In this document: positions 19,076-26,316 of the stretch, piece after piece | How the letters are laid out: each line of letters opens with the position of its first letter | Position numbering within the stretch: the first letter of the stretch is position 1 | From: Gemmatimonas sp. UBA7669 | GTDB lineage: Bacteria > Gemmatimonadota > Gemmatimonadetes > Gemmatimonadales > Gemmatimonadaceae | Length of the DNA: 64,000 bases | Reading direction: 5' to 3' | Assembly: GCF_002483225.1 (NCBI RefSeq) | Contig: NZ_DLHL01000051.1 | Location: forward strand, 209,032 to 273,031 | Translations under genes and position numbers: made by a program | Notes under the pieces: generated by a model | Told to the model about the DNA's origin: nothing | What the model saw: only the letters and a program-made list of their open reading frames with translations | Database searches by the model: none

Positions 19076-20697
19076 CCCATCTCGCCGATGCGGAACCGGG
19101 AGAGCTCCTTCCCGGTCTTTTCGTCGTACGCATGCACCGTGCACACCAGGCACGAGTCGTACGAGCGGGCCACATGGCCCATTTCGATCGGATCGTTGGG
19201 GTTCTGGATCTCGGCACCGATGAACGCCTGCTCCATGGGGCCGTGGCGACCCAGACGGTCGCGCGGGCCGATGTTCCAGGCGGTGGGCGTGATGACCTGA
19301 TAGTTCTCGATCTTGCCGTCGCTCAGCACGATCCAGTCGGACAGCGAACCGCGCGCCGCTTCGGTGGAGCCGAAGCCCCGGCCCGTCGCGTGCTCCACGG
19401 GCTTGGTATAGAACCGGTCATGCAGGTCGATTTCGTCGAGCCACTTGCGCACCAGGCCAGCATACTTGGGCGCTTCGTGCATGCGGGCCATGACGCGCAC
19501 GAGGATGCTGGGACCCACCGTATTGATGGCGTCGAGAATGAAGGGGTCGTATTCCTGATGCGAGGCAGCGCCCTCGCGTCCCGCCATCACCTGCCGCGCC
19601 AGCGGGCCGACTTCGAGCGGAATGGCGCCCTTGCCCGGCACGTCGTAGCGCGGCGACTTGGACCAGGAATACTTGCCCTGCTTGTGGCCCTCGAGCGGAT
19701 CGATGGGATCCGTCTCGCCCTGCCATGGATGCAGCGATTTGTCGCCCTTGTAGAACGAGTGTGCGGTGTCTTCGCGAACGTTCAGATGATCGAAGTCATG
19801 GAAGGCGCTCCCGTCGTAGATGCCGGCCCGCGACACGAGGGCGTCATTGCGGCCGTCGACCGTGGGGTGCTCGTATTTCGACGGATCGAAGAATGTCCCG
19901 GTGGCGAGGAATGCGCCCACGCCCTGGCCATACTTGTCGAGACCGGCCCGCTGAGCGAACCGGATGAACAACCCGCAGTCGGAGTTGCGCTGCGACTCGT
20001 TCTCCTCGGCCCACGCCAGCATGTCGTTCCAGCTCTTGATTTCCATCCAGCGCTCGACGGAGCAGCCGAGCCACTGCTTCTCGAGCCAGTCGCGCTTCCA
20101 GGCATCGAGAATGGCGATGGAGCGCGTGACGTCGCTGAGCGACGGGGCGCACATCACGCCGCCAGGAATCATGAAACTCGAGTGTGGCCACTGCCCCCCG
20201 AACATGGCATAGATCTCGACCGGCTTGGCGGACAACGTGACGCCTGGCTCGAAGCTGGTGCCCACGAAGGCGGCAAACCGGCGCACCACCTCGTCGTATT
20301 CCGGGAGATGCTTGTACTTGGGATTGCAGAGGTCGACCGCAAACAACGCATAGAACCAGCGCGGAATGGAGAGCAGGGTTTCGCACGCCTGCGCGATGTT
20401 GCGAATGAGGGTCGCGTTGCGCGGGACGTGCGTCTTCCACGCCGTGTCGAGCGCGTAGGCCGCCTTGTACAGATGGGAGCCACCGCAGATGCCGCAGATG
20501 CGCGGGGTGACGATGAGACCGGCCTGCGGATCCTTGCCGCGCAGGATGATCTCGAACCCGCGGAACATGCTCGCCTCGGTCCACGCGTCGGTCACGACGC
20601 CGTCGCGGATCGTCACGCGCAGATCGAGGTCGCCCTCCACGCGCCCGAGCGGGCTGATGCGCAGGTCGGAGGGCATGGGCTGAGTCGCCGTTGCCAT
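19072..20697 (-). CDS. hhyL: Group 1h [NiFe] hydrogenase large subunit
   Basis: 541 residues. It houses the NiFe(CN)2CO site that oxidises H2. The L1 motif is RICGICGGSH (Cys68, Cys71). The L2 motif is DSCLVCTVH (Cys516, Cys519, His522), so Ser replaces the Pro of the common DPC. The protease would cut after His522, releasing a 19-residue tail (AYDEKTGKELSRFRIGEMG). The length and absence of the Tat-linked periplasmic partner features match high-affinity (group 1h, former group 5) enzymes. A 58-base gap separates it from the small-subunit gene. Confidence 0.96.
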   Translation of the reverse strand: MATATQPMPSDLRISPLGRVEGDLDLRVTIRDGVVTDAWTEASMFRGFEIILRGKDPQAGLIVTPRICGICGGSHLYKAAYALDTAWKTHVPRNATLIRNIAQACETLLSIPRWFYALFAVDLCNPKYKHLPEYDEVVRRFAAFVGTSFEPGVTLSAKPVEIYAMFGGQWPHSSFMIPGGVMCAPSLSDVTRSIAILDAWKRDWLEKQWLGCSVERWMEIKSWNDMLAWAEENESQRNSDCGLFIRFAQRAGLDKYGQGVGAFLATGTFFDPSKYEHPTVDGRNDALVSRAGIYDGSAFHDFDHLNVREDTAHSFYKGDKSLHPWQGETDPIDPLEGHKQGKYSWSKSPRYDVPGKGAIPLEVGPLARQVMAGREGAASHQEYDPFILDAINTVGPSILVRVMARMHEAPKYAGLVRKWLDEIDLHDRFYTKPVEHATGRGFGSTEAARGSLSDWIVLSDGKIENYQVITPTAWNIGPRDRLGRHGPMEQAFIGAEIQNPNDPIEMGHVARSYDSCLVCTVHAYDEKTGKELSRFRIGEMG

Positions 20698-20755
20698 GGC
20701 TATGCTGAGAAAGAGAGGGTGAGAGAGAGCGTGCCGTCAGGCCACGTCAGAAACA

Positions 20756-21727
20756 TCAGACGACGAACATGTCTTCCTTGGTCCACTTGGGCGCCGCAAT
20801 ACGCGCCGCGGCGGCGTGGGCCATGTACGAAACGTGATCGGTGCCGGTGGGCACTTCCTTGGGAATGGTGCCGCTCACCTTCTGCGTCTTGAACACCGTG
20901 CCCGGCTTGAGATCATGGAACGGCCACTCGGGCTCGGTGCAACCGGTGCAGGGCATGCCGGCGCGGGTCTTCGACGACTGCCGGTTCCACAGGATGCGAT
21001 TGCATGGCGAGTGCGTCATCGGACCGCGGCAGCCGAGCTCGTAGAAGAGACAGCCTTGCCGCGTGCCCTGACCGAACTCCATCGTGCTCTGTTTGTATTC
21101 GAAGTATTGCACACGCGTGCAGCCGGTCTGCGTGAACGTCTTGAAGAACGTCTGCGGACGCTGGAGATCGTCGAGGGCGATGTCGCCGGCACGACCCGAG
21201 GCGATGGCCACCAGGATCTGCGTCACCCAGTCGGGGTGCGCCGGGCAGCCGGGGATGTTCACCACCGGCAGCCCCCACTTGGACTTGAAGTCGGAGCCCA
21301 GAAATCCGCCGTGATTCCGCTTCATGTACTGCAGTCCGATGTTGTCCACCGGATTGGGATCCACGGCCGGAATGCCGCCCCAGCACGCGCAGTCGCCCAG
21401 CGCGACGACCGCGCCGGCGTGCGCCGCGAGTTCCTTGACCCAGTCCTTCATGGGCCGGTCGGCGAACATGTTGAAACGGCCGGTGTTGTTGGGCCCGAGA
21501 ATGACCGTGCCCTCGAAGACGAACAGATCGAGCTGCCGACGCCCGGCGGCGAGGTCGTCCAGCATCTGCCGGACGGGCGCGCCCATTTCGACACCAAGCG
21601 AAGGGTGCCAGAGGATGTCGATACCGAAGTCCGTGACCAGATCGCACGCACTCGGCTCTTCGGCATTCAGGAAGGACATCGTGTTCCCGGAACACGCGCC
21701 ACCCTGCAGCCACAACACCGTTGCCAT
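20756..21727 (-). CDS. hhyS: Group 1h [NiFe] hydrogenase small subunit
   Basis: 323 residues carrying the iron-sulfur relay. There is no Tat signal peptide: it starts directly at MATVLWLQGGACSGNTMSF, pointing to a cytosolic enzyme, as in group 1h. The usual proximal motif ECTGCSE is ACSGNTM, so the second Cys is Asn15. In characterised group 1h enzymes an Asp supplies the missing ligand. Other cluster blocks are GDCACWGGIP, PGCPAHPDW, the medial/distal region with YELGCRGPMTHSPCN and MPCTGCTEPEWPF. A ribosome binding site sits upstream of ATG. Confidence 0.96.
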   Translation of the reverse strand: MATVLWLQGGACSGNTMSFLNAEEPSACDLVTDFGIDILWHPSLGVEMGAPVRQMLDDLAAGRRQLDLFVFEGTVILGPNNTGRFNMFADRPMKDWVKELAAHAGAVVALGDCACWGGIPAVDPNPVDNIGLQYMKRNHGGFLGSDFKSKWGLPVVNIPGCPAHPDWVTQILVAIASGRAGDIALDDLQRPQTFFKTFTQTGCTRVQYFEYKQSTMEFGQGTRQGCLFYELGCRGPMTHSPCNRILWNRQSSKTRAGMPCTGCTEPEWPFHDLKPGTVFKTQKVSGTIPKEVPTGTDHVSYMAHAAAARIAAPKWTKEDMFVV

Positions 21728-21735
21728 GTGGGAAG

Positions 21736-21741
21736 TCTCCT
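21736..21741 (-). promoter_or_regulatory. Ribosome binding site of the hydrogenase small subunit
   Basis: On the minus strand AGGAGA stands 8 bases before the ATG, supporting the chosen start. The 166-base gap 21728-21893 that contains it is the only large gap between the regulator gene and the end of the hydrogenase operon, so a hydrogenase promoter most likely lies there. No unambiguous sigma motif was identified. Confidence 0.6.
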
Positions 21742-21893
21742 GGTGGGGAGGGCCGGATGCACCGGCGGGAGGAGGGAGGGGAAGGGGCGTCGGGCGCGGA
21801 ACGCTCTCTGCGCCGAACCGGATGGCACGATGCGCCTTGGCGGAGCGCGCAACAATAGCAAGAACTAGGTACGCGACGGTCTGCGCGAGGCGC

Positions 21894-22571
21894 CTAGGGT
21901 CCGCTCATCGGGCCGCCTTGCGGACTGCCGTGCTGACTGCTCTGCAGCACGATGAGCCCGCGGCCGGCGGCGATGCGCACCAGCTCCACCTGGTTGTGGG
22001 CGTCCAGTTTCTGCATGAGGTTGGCGCGATGTCGGGTGGCCGTGTGCGGTGAGATGTTGAGCGTGTCTGCCACGGCCGATGTGGTGAGCCCGTTGGCAAT
22101 GAGCTGCAGCACCTCGCGCTCCCGCGCCGTCAGCGTCGTGGGGCGGATGCGCGACTCCTGCAGCCGGACCCGGTCAATGGCCGCCGCGAGATAGCGCTGC
22201 CCGCGCAGCACCGCGTCGATGGCGTGGAACAGCTCGTCGTCCATCGAGTCCTTGAGCAGGTAGCCGTTGGCACCCGACTGCAGCGCCTGACTCACCAGAT
22301 GGGCCTCGTCGTGCATGGACAGCACCAGCACCTTGGTCGGCAGTCCGCGGGCCCGCACGCGACGCAGCGTCTCCAGCCCGTCGATACCCGGCATGTTGAG
22401 ATCGAGCACCACCAGATCGGGACGTTCGCCTTCGATCAGCTCGAGTGCGGTCTCACCGGATGGAGCCTCCCCCACCACGTCGTAGCGTCCATCGAGGCGC
22501 AGCAGCACGGCCAGCCCGCGGCGCACCAGGGCGTGGTCATCGACGAGCACCAGACGCGCACGCGCCGTCAT
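21894..22571 (-). CDS. NarL/LuxR-type response regulator of the hydrogenase locus
   Basis: 225 residues from ATG at 22571, which overlaps the kinase stop (ATGA). The receiver domain has DDH near residue 11-13, phospho-acceptor Asp57 in VVLDLNMPG, and the Lys in GYLLKDS. The DNA-binding domain (about 148-205) has LTAREREVLQLIANGLTTSAVADTL, with recognition helix HTATRHRANLMQKL. It forms a two-component pair with the overlapping kinase, and lies directly upstream of the hydrogenase structural genes, so it is their likely transcription regulator. Its stop lies 166 bases before the small-subunit start. Confidence 0.93.
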   Translation of the reverse strand: MTARARLVLVDDHALVRRGLAVLLRLDGRYDVVGEAPSGETALELIEGERPDLVVLDLNMPGIDGLETLRRVRARGLPTKVLVLSMHDEAHLVSQALQSGANGYLLKDSMDDELFHAIDAVLRGQRYLAAAIDRVRLQESRIRPTTLTAREREVLQLIANGLTTSAVADTLNISPHTATRHRANLMQKLDAHNQVELVRIAAGRGLIVLQSSQHGSPQGGPMSGP

Positions 22572-24274
22572 CGGCAAGGCAATTGCACGCGGATCCGGGT
22601 GCCTTCACCGGCGCCACTGGTCAGTTCCAGGTGCCCGTTGAGTTGATGCACCCGCTCGGCGATGCCACGCAGGCCGAGTCCCTGCGACTGATCCTGGACG
22701 TCGAATCCACACCCATCGTCCTGGATGGCCACCGAAAGGAACCCGCTGTGCTGGGTCACCTCGATCTGGACGCGTGTCGCACCGGCGTGTGCGGACACAT
22801 TGGTGAGGGCCTCCTGCACGATGCGGAATACGGCCGTCTCATGGGCCGGAAAGCGTCGATCGTCGAGCCCGTCCACATCGAGCTGCACCACGAAGCCGCC
22901 GCGCTGCTCGGTGTCGTGCACCAGCTGCGCGAGCGCCGTGCCCAGTCCATGCTGATCAAGAGCCGGCGGCCGCAGGCGACGCGCCAACTGACGGAATCGC
23001 GCCGTGGCCTGATTGACCTGCATACGCAGTTCGTCGAGCGGGGCCCGTACGGTGGGCGCATCATCGGGCATGACGCGGGCCAGCACCTGCAAGGCCAGCT
23101 TGACCCCGACCAGTGCCTGACCGGCCTCGTCATGCAATTCGCGTGCGATGTGCTGGCGCTCTTCCTCGATCCGTTCGGCGTGCTGCGCGAACAGTCGACG
23201 GACTTCGGCGTTCTTGGCCGCGAGGGCGCTCACCAGCCGGGAATTTTCGATGGCCATGGCCGTCGTATCGGCCAACGCTTCGAGAAACGCGGCGTCGTTC
23301 CATGTGAAGGCCGGTCGGCCGACGCCGCGGTGCAGCTCCAGAAAGCCCACGACCTGATGCGAGGCGTCACGCAGCGGCACACACACGGCATGCTGCACGC
23401 CGTCCTGCTCCACGAGATCGCTGTCACGCGCCAGATCATGCGCATAGTCGGCCGTGAGATAGGCAAACTCATGGTCGAGCACACGACCCGGGATGCCCTC
23501 CCCGCGTGCCCAGCTGATGGGACGGCGCCGCCAGCGGCCGTTCCGCCAGTAGGCGTCCGACTCCAGCACGGCCTCGCCCGATGGTCGGGTCACCGACAGG
23601 CCGCCGCAGCCTCCGTCGGCCTTGAGAAACTGGGCCGCATGCTCGACCATCTCGTGCACCAGCGTCACGGGCTCACGATGCCGGTGCACCGCGCCGGAGA
23701 ACGCGAGCAATGCCTCCATGCCGTTGGACCATTCGGCCAGGCGTGCCAGCAGCTCCGAGCGATCGAGGGCCACCGACAGTTGGTTCGACACCACCTCCAG
23801 CGTCTGCAGTGTCCCGTCGCTGCACGTCACGGTCGCCGGCCCTGCAAGGCAGAGCACCGCCACCGGGTGTCCGGCATGATGCAGGACGGGCAATGCGACC
23901 AGACTTTCCCAGCCCAATGCGCCGGGCGTGATACGCGTACCCGTGACCGGTTCGTCGGGAGCGCGGGACACATGCCGCGTGCGCCTGGCGGTCACCACGC
24001 GCATGATGGTACGGAGCGCGGGCTGCATGTCGAATCCGCCCTCGGAGCCCGCGGCCGATCCGGCGATGGACACCGCCTGCACATCCCCTTCGTGCACCGT
24101 GCCGAGGGCAACGAACGGCAGGGCCATGTGCAGCGCCATGGTACGGCACAGCGTGGCTCGCAGCGTGGCGCCGTCCGGCTCCCGCGCCAGTGCGCCCGAT
24201 ACCGCCGACAGCAATGCCAGTCCATCGGACGCCCGGGCGGACGTGTCGAACACGAGATGAGGGGCCGCCGACAC
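22568..24274 (-). CDS. GAF-domain sensor histidine kinase of the NarX/DesK (HisKA_3) type
   Basis: 568 residues, no transmembrane helices. Two GAF-like domains occupy about residues 20-180 and 195-350. A coiled coil leads to HisKA_3, ERQHIARELHDEAGQAL, with phospho-acceptor His381. The ATPase follows with QEALTNVSAHAGA, DDGCGFD and GLGLRGIAERV. Such kinases control NarL-type regulators like the overlapping one downstream. It starts 17 bases after hypB in the same direction. Location between hypAB and the structural genes suggests it controls hydrogenase expression. The ligand of the GAF domains is unknown. Confidence 0.92.
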   Translation of the reverse strand: MSAAPHLVFDTSARASDGLALLSAVSGALAREPDGATLRATLCRTMALHMALPFVALGTVHEGDVQAVSIAGSAAGSEGGFDMQPALRTIMRVVTARRTRHVSRAPDEPVTGTRITPGALGWESLVALPVLHHAGHPVAVLCLAGPATVTCSDGTLQTLEVVSNQLSVALDRSELLARLAEWSNGMEALLAFSGAVHRHREPVTLVHEMVEHAAQFLKADGGCGGLSVTRPSGEAVLESDAYWRNGRWRRRPISWARGEGIPGRVLDHEFAYLTADYAHDLARDSDLVEQDGVQHAVCVPLRDASHQVVGFLELHRGVGRPAFTWNDAAFLEALADTTAMAIENSRLVSALAAKNAEVRRLFAQHAERIEEERQHIARELHDEAGQALVGVKLALQVLARVMPDDAPTVRAPLDELRMQVNQATARFRQLARRLRPPALDQHGLGTALAQLVHDTEQRGGFVVQLDVDGLDDRRFPAHETAVFRIVQEALTNVSAHAGATRVQIEVTQHSGFLSVAIQDDGCGFDVQDQSQGLGLRGIAERVHQLNGHLELTSGAGEGTRIRVQLPCR

Positions 24275-24291
24275 GATGGCGCGGGTGCGGG

Positions 24292-24987
24292 TCAGACGGG
24301 CAGCGCGGCGCGCCAGCGTTCACGGGCGGCGTCGAGCGTGGTGAGCCATTCGTCGAGTCCCTGGCTCGTGCGCGTGGAACAGGTGAGGACCGGCATGCCC
24401 GGGCGCACGGAGGCAATGGACGATTCGGCCGCCGCCCGGTCGAACTCGCACGGCACGGCCAGATCGTACTTCGTGATCATGGCCAGATCGGCCGAGTTGA
24501 ACATGGTCGGGTACTTGAGCGGTTTGTCCTCACCTTCGGTGACCGACAACAGCACCAGACGCAGCGCTTCGCCCAGATCATACGACGCGGGGCACACCAG
24601 GTTGCCGACGTTCTCCACGAACAGCACGTCGAGTGCGTGCAGGTCCCAGCCGTCGAGATGCTGCTCGATCATCTCCGCTTCGAGATGACAGCGTCCGTGG
24701 GTATTGATCTGCCGCACCGGCGCCCCGCTGCGTGCCAGACGCTGTGCATCGTTGTCCGTGGCCAGATCCCCCACCAGAGCGGCAACCCGCACACCGCGAG
24801 CGTGCAGCGCCGTGAGCGTCCACTCCAGAAACGCCGTCTTTCCGGTACCTGGACTCGATACGAGGTTGACCACAAAAACGCCGGCGTCGACAAACCGCCG
24901 CCGCAATCCCCGCGCCAGCTCGTCGTTCTTGCGAAGAATGCCTGCGCGCACCTCGACGATGCGCGTGGTGGGAGCCGTCGTGGTCAC
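24292..24987 (-). CDS. hypB: Hydrogenase nickel-insertion GTPase HypB
   Basis: 231 residues. The GTPase uses hydrolysis to drive nickel transfer with HypA to the large subunit. The P-loop is [11 protein letters not shown], the metal site is in [14 protein letters not shown], then [17 protein letters not shown] and the TKYDL base-recognition motif. The N-terminus lacks both the CxxCGC nickel site and a His-rich stretch, so it is a minimal HypB with no nickel store. It overlaps hypA by 4 bases. Confidence 0.96.
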   Translation of the reverse strand: MTTTAPTTRIVEVRAGILRKNDELARGLRRRFVDAGVFVVNLVSSPGTGKTAFLEWTLTALHARGVRVAALVGDLATDNDAQRLARSGAPVRQINTHGRCHLEAEMIEQHLDGWDLHALDVLFVENVGNLVCPASYDLGEALRLVLLSVTEGEDKPLKYPTMFNSADLAMITKYDLAVPCEFDRAAAESSIASVRPGMPVLTCSTRTSQGLDEWLTTLDAARERWRAALPV

Positions 24988-25394
24988 GAAATCGGGTTCG
25001 CAGAAGACACGGAGAATGACGAACCGGGTGACGAGGTGATGTCATCGGGCTCGTCCAGTTCGAGGCGGGTGAGATCCAGCTCCCGACCACGCCGGATGTC
25101 GGCGCTCGGCGTATCACACACCGGACACCGGAATCGGTTCACGCCGGGCAGGTCATGTTCGGCATCGCACCGGACACAATGGATGGCGATGGGCACGTCG
25201 TCGATGATGAGGCGAGAGCCCGCCAGCAGCGTGCCCTCGGTGACAAGATCGTATGAAAACTCGAGGGCGCCGGCCTCCACGCCGCTCAGGCGCCCTACGG
25301 CAAGGTACACCGTCCGCACGCGTGTCGCGCCGAGGCGTGTGGCCTCGGCGGTGACCACGTCCACGAGACCCTGCGCGATCGATAGTTCATGCAT
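24984..25394 (-). CDS. hypA: Hydrogenase nickel metallochaperone HypA
   Basis: 136 residues beginning [12 protein letters not shown], with the N-terminal nickel-binding His2. The zinc site is formed by CVRC and CPVC, spaced by a 14-residue loop. The C-terminal tail (about residues 100-136, Asp/Ser-rich) extends beyond the usual 113-120 length. The stop overlaps the hypB ATG as ATGA. It is preceded on the same strand by the DUF1641-like gene 19 bases away. Confidence 0.96.
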   Translation of the reverse strand: MHELSIAQGLVDVVTAEATRLGATRVRTVYLAVGRLSGVEAGALEFSYDLVTEGTLLAGSRLIIDDVPIAIHCVRCDAEHDLPGVNRFRCPVCDTPSADIRRGRELDLTRLELDEPDDITSSPGSSFSVSSANPIS

Positions 25395-25413
25395 GCTGCA
25401 TCATGCTCCATGA

Positions 25414-26202
25414 TCAACGGGCGAGCGACTGTCCATACGCCTTGGACACCTTCAGGCCGAACTGGAGAGCCCGTGCGACATCGGGGTCGCGCAGCGCCTT
25501 GAGCAGCGCCAGCACCCCCATGGGCTTTTCGTCTGCCGGGGCGCCGTGCGCCTCGTCGTACGAGGTAGCCGCCGAACGGCCGATGGTGGCCAGGACTTCG
25601 ACCGTCCGGGGTTCCAGCATGCCGGACTTGACCAGCGTCTGGCCGGCGGCCACCAGCGGGGGCAGCGCGGACAGCACATCCTGGAGCTTCACGAAGTCGT
25701 TCTGCGACGCGCGCTTGAGTTCCTCCACATCGTCTGACAGGGCAGTGGCGATGGTGTCGCCGCGGCGCAGGAACCCGTCGATCGCCTCGAGCGTGAACGC
25801 GGCCAGTTCGAGCCGGTCCAATACGGCTTTGACCGCGTCGATCGTTCGCTCATCCCCCAGGCGCTCGATCAATCCCGAGTCAATCAGTCGTTGAAAGGCT
25901 GGGGTAGCGGATATGTCGGCCAACTGCACGCCGACACGCGCCAACTGCGGAATGCGGCCGATGACGTCGCCGGTGGCGGTTTCGTCGCCGGTGAGTTTTT
26001 TCAGATCCGATACGCTCTCCGCCACGCTCTCGGCGACGATATTGGCGCGCGCGAGAAACCCGTCCAGGGCATCGGCCACGAAGGCGATGACTTCCAGGCG
26101 GTCGAGCAGGCGGTTGAGTGCATCAACGGTTTTCTCTTCCGACAGGCGGGCCAGCAACTGCTCCTGGGCAGCGCTGGAGGCGGAAGGCAACGCGGTCCCC
26201 AT
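25414..26202 (-). CDS. DUF1641-like repeat-helix protein, first gene of the hydrogenase operon
   Basis: 262 residues from ATG at 26202, chosen for its ribosome binding site. The protein is built of two clear repeats: SEEKTVDALNRLLDRLEVIA, then DALDGFLARA, and GDERTIDAVKAVLDRLELAA, then EAIDGFLRRG, each followed by an amphipathic helix. The C-terminal PMGVLALLKALRDPDVARAL resembles the DUF1641 signature, a family found beside formate dehydrogenases and other redox complexes. A membrane-docking or oligomer-scaffold role is possible. It leads the cluster and lies 19 bases before hypA. Confidence 0.8.
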   Translation of the reverse strand: MGTALPSASSAAQEQLLARLSEEKTVDALNRLLDRLEVIAFVADALDGFLARANIVAESVAESVSDLKKLTGDETATGDVIGRIPQLARVGVQLADISATPAFQRLIDSGLIERLGDERTIDAVKAVLDRLELAAFTLEAIDGFLRRGDTIATALSDDVEELKRASQNDFVKLQDVLSALPPLVAAGQTLVKSGMLEPRTVEVLATIGRSAATSYDEAHGAPADEKPMGVLALLKALRDPDVARALQFGLKVSKAYGQSLAR

Positions 26203-26208
26203 GGAGGT

Positions 26209-26213
26209 CCTCC
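26209..26213 (-). promoter_or_regulatory. Ribosome binding site of the DUF1641-like gene
   Basis: GGAGG on the minus strand lies 6 bases upstream of ATG at 26202 and decides this start over a longer frame beginning at 26265. The whole 26203-26316 gap separates this operon from hypF, which runs the other way, and must hold both promoters. Confidence 0.6.
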
Positions 26214-26316
26214 AGGGATCGGGGTGAGATGCGGCAACTTTACGTGCTGAGCCGTCGCCCGTCATGGCAAGATCATGCTATTTCCACCCTGAACCTCCGT
26301 TGACGACGTTCCGGAC

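Noticed and set aside
19132..20892. 586-residue frame on the plus strand
   Set aside because: Antisense to the hydrogenase large and small subunits; no recognisable domain.
21829..21845. Sigma-54-like TGGCAC on the plus strand upstream of the hydrogenase genes
   Set aside because: Wrong strand for the operon and the TTGC half is absent at the correct distance.
22445..24688. 747-residue frame on the plus strand
   Set aside because: Antisense to the GAF kinase and hypB, which have complete motifs.
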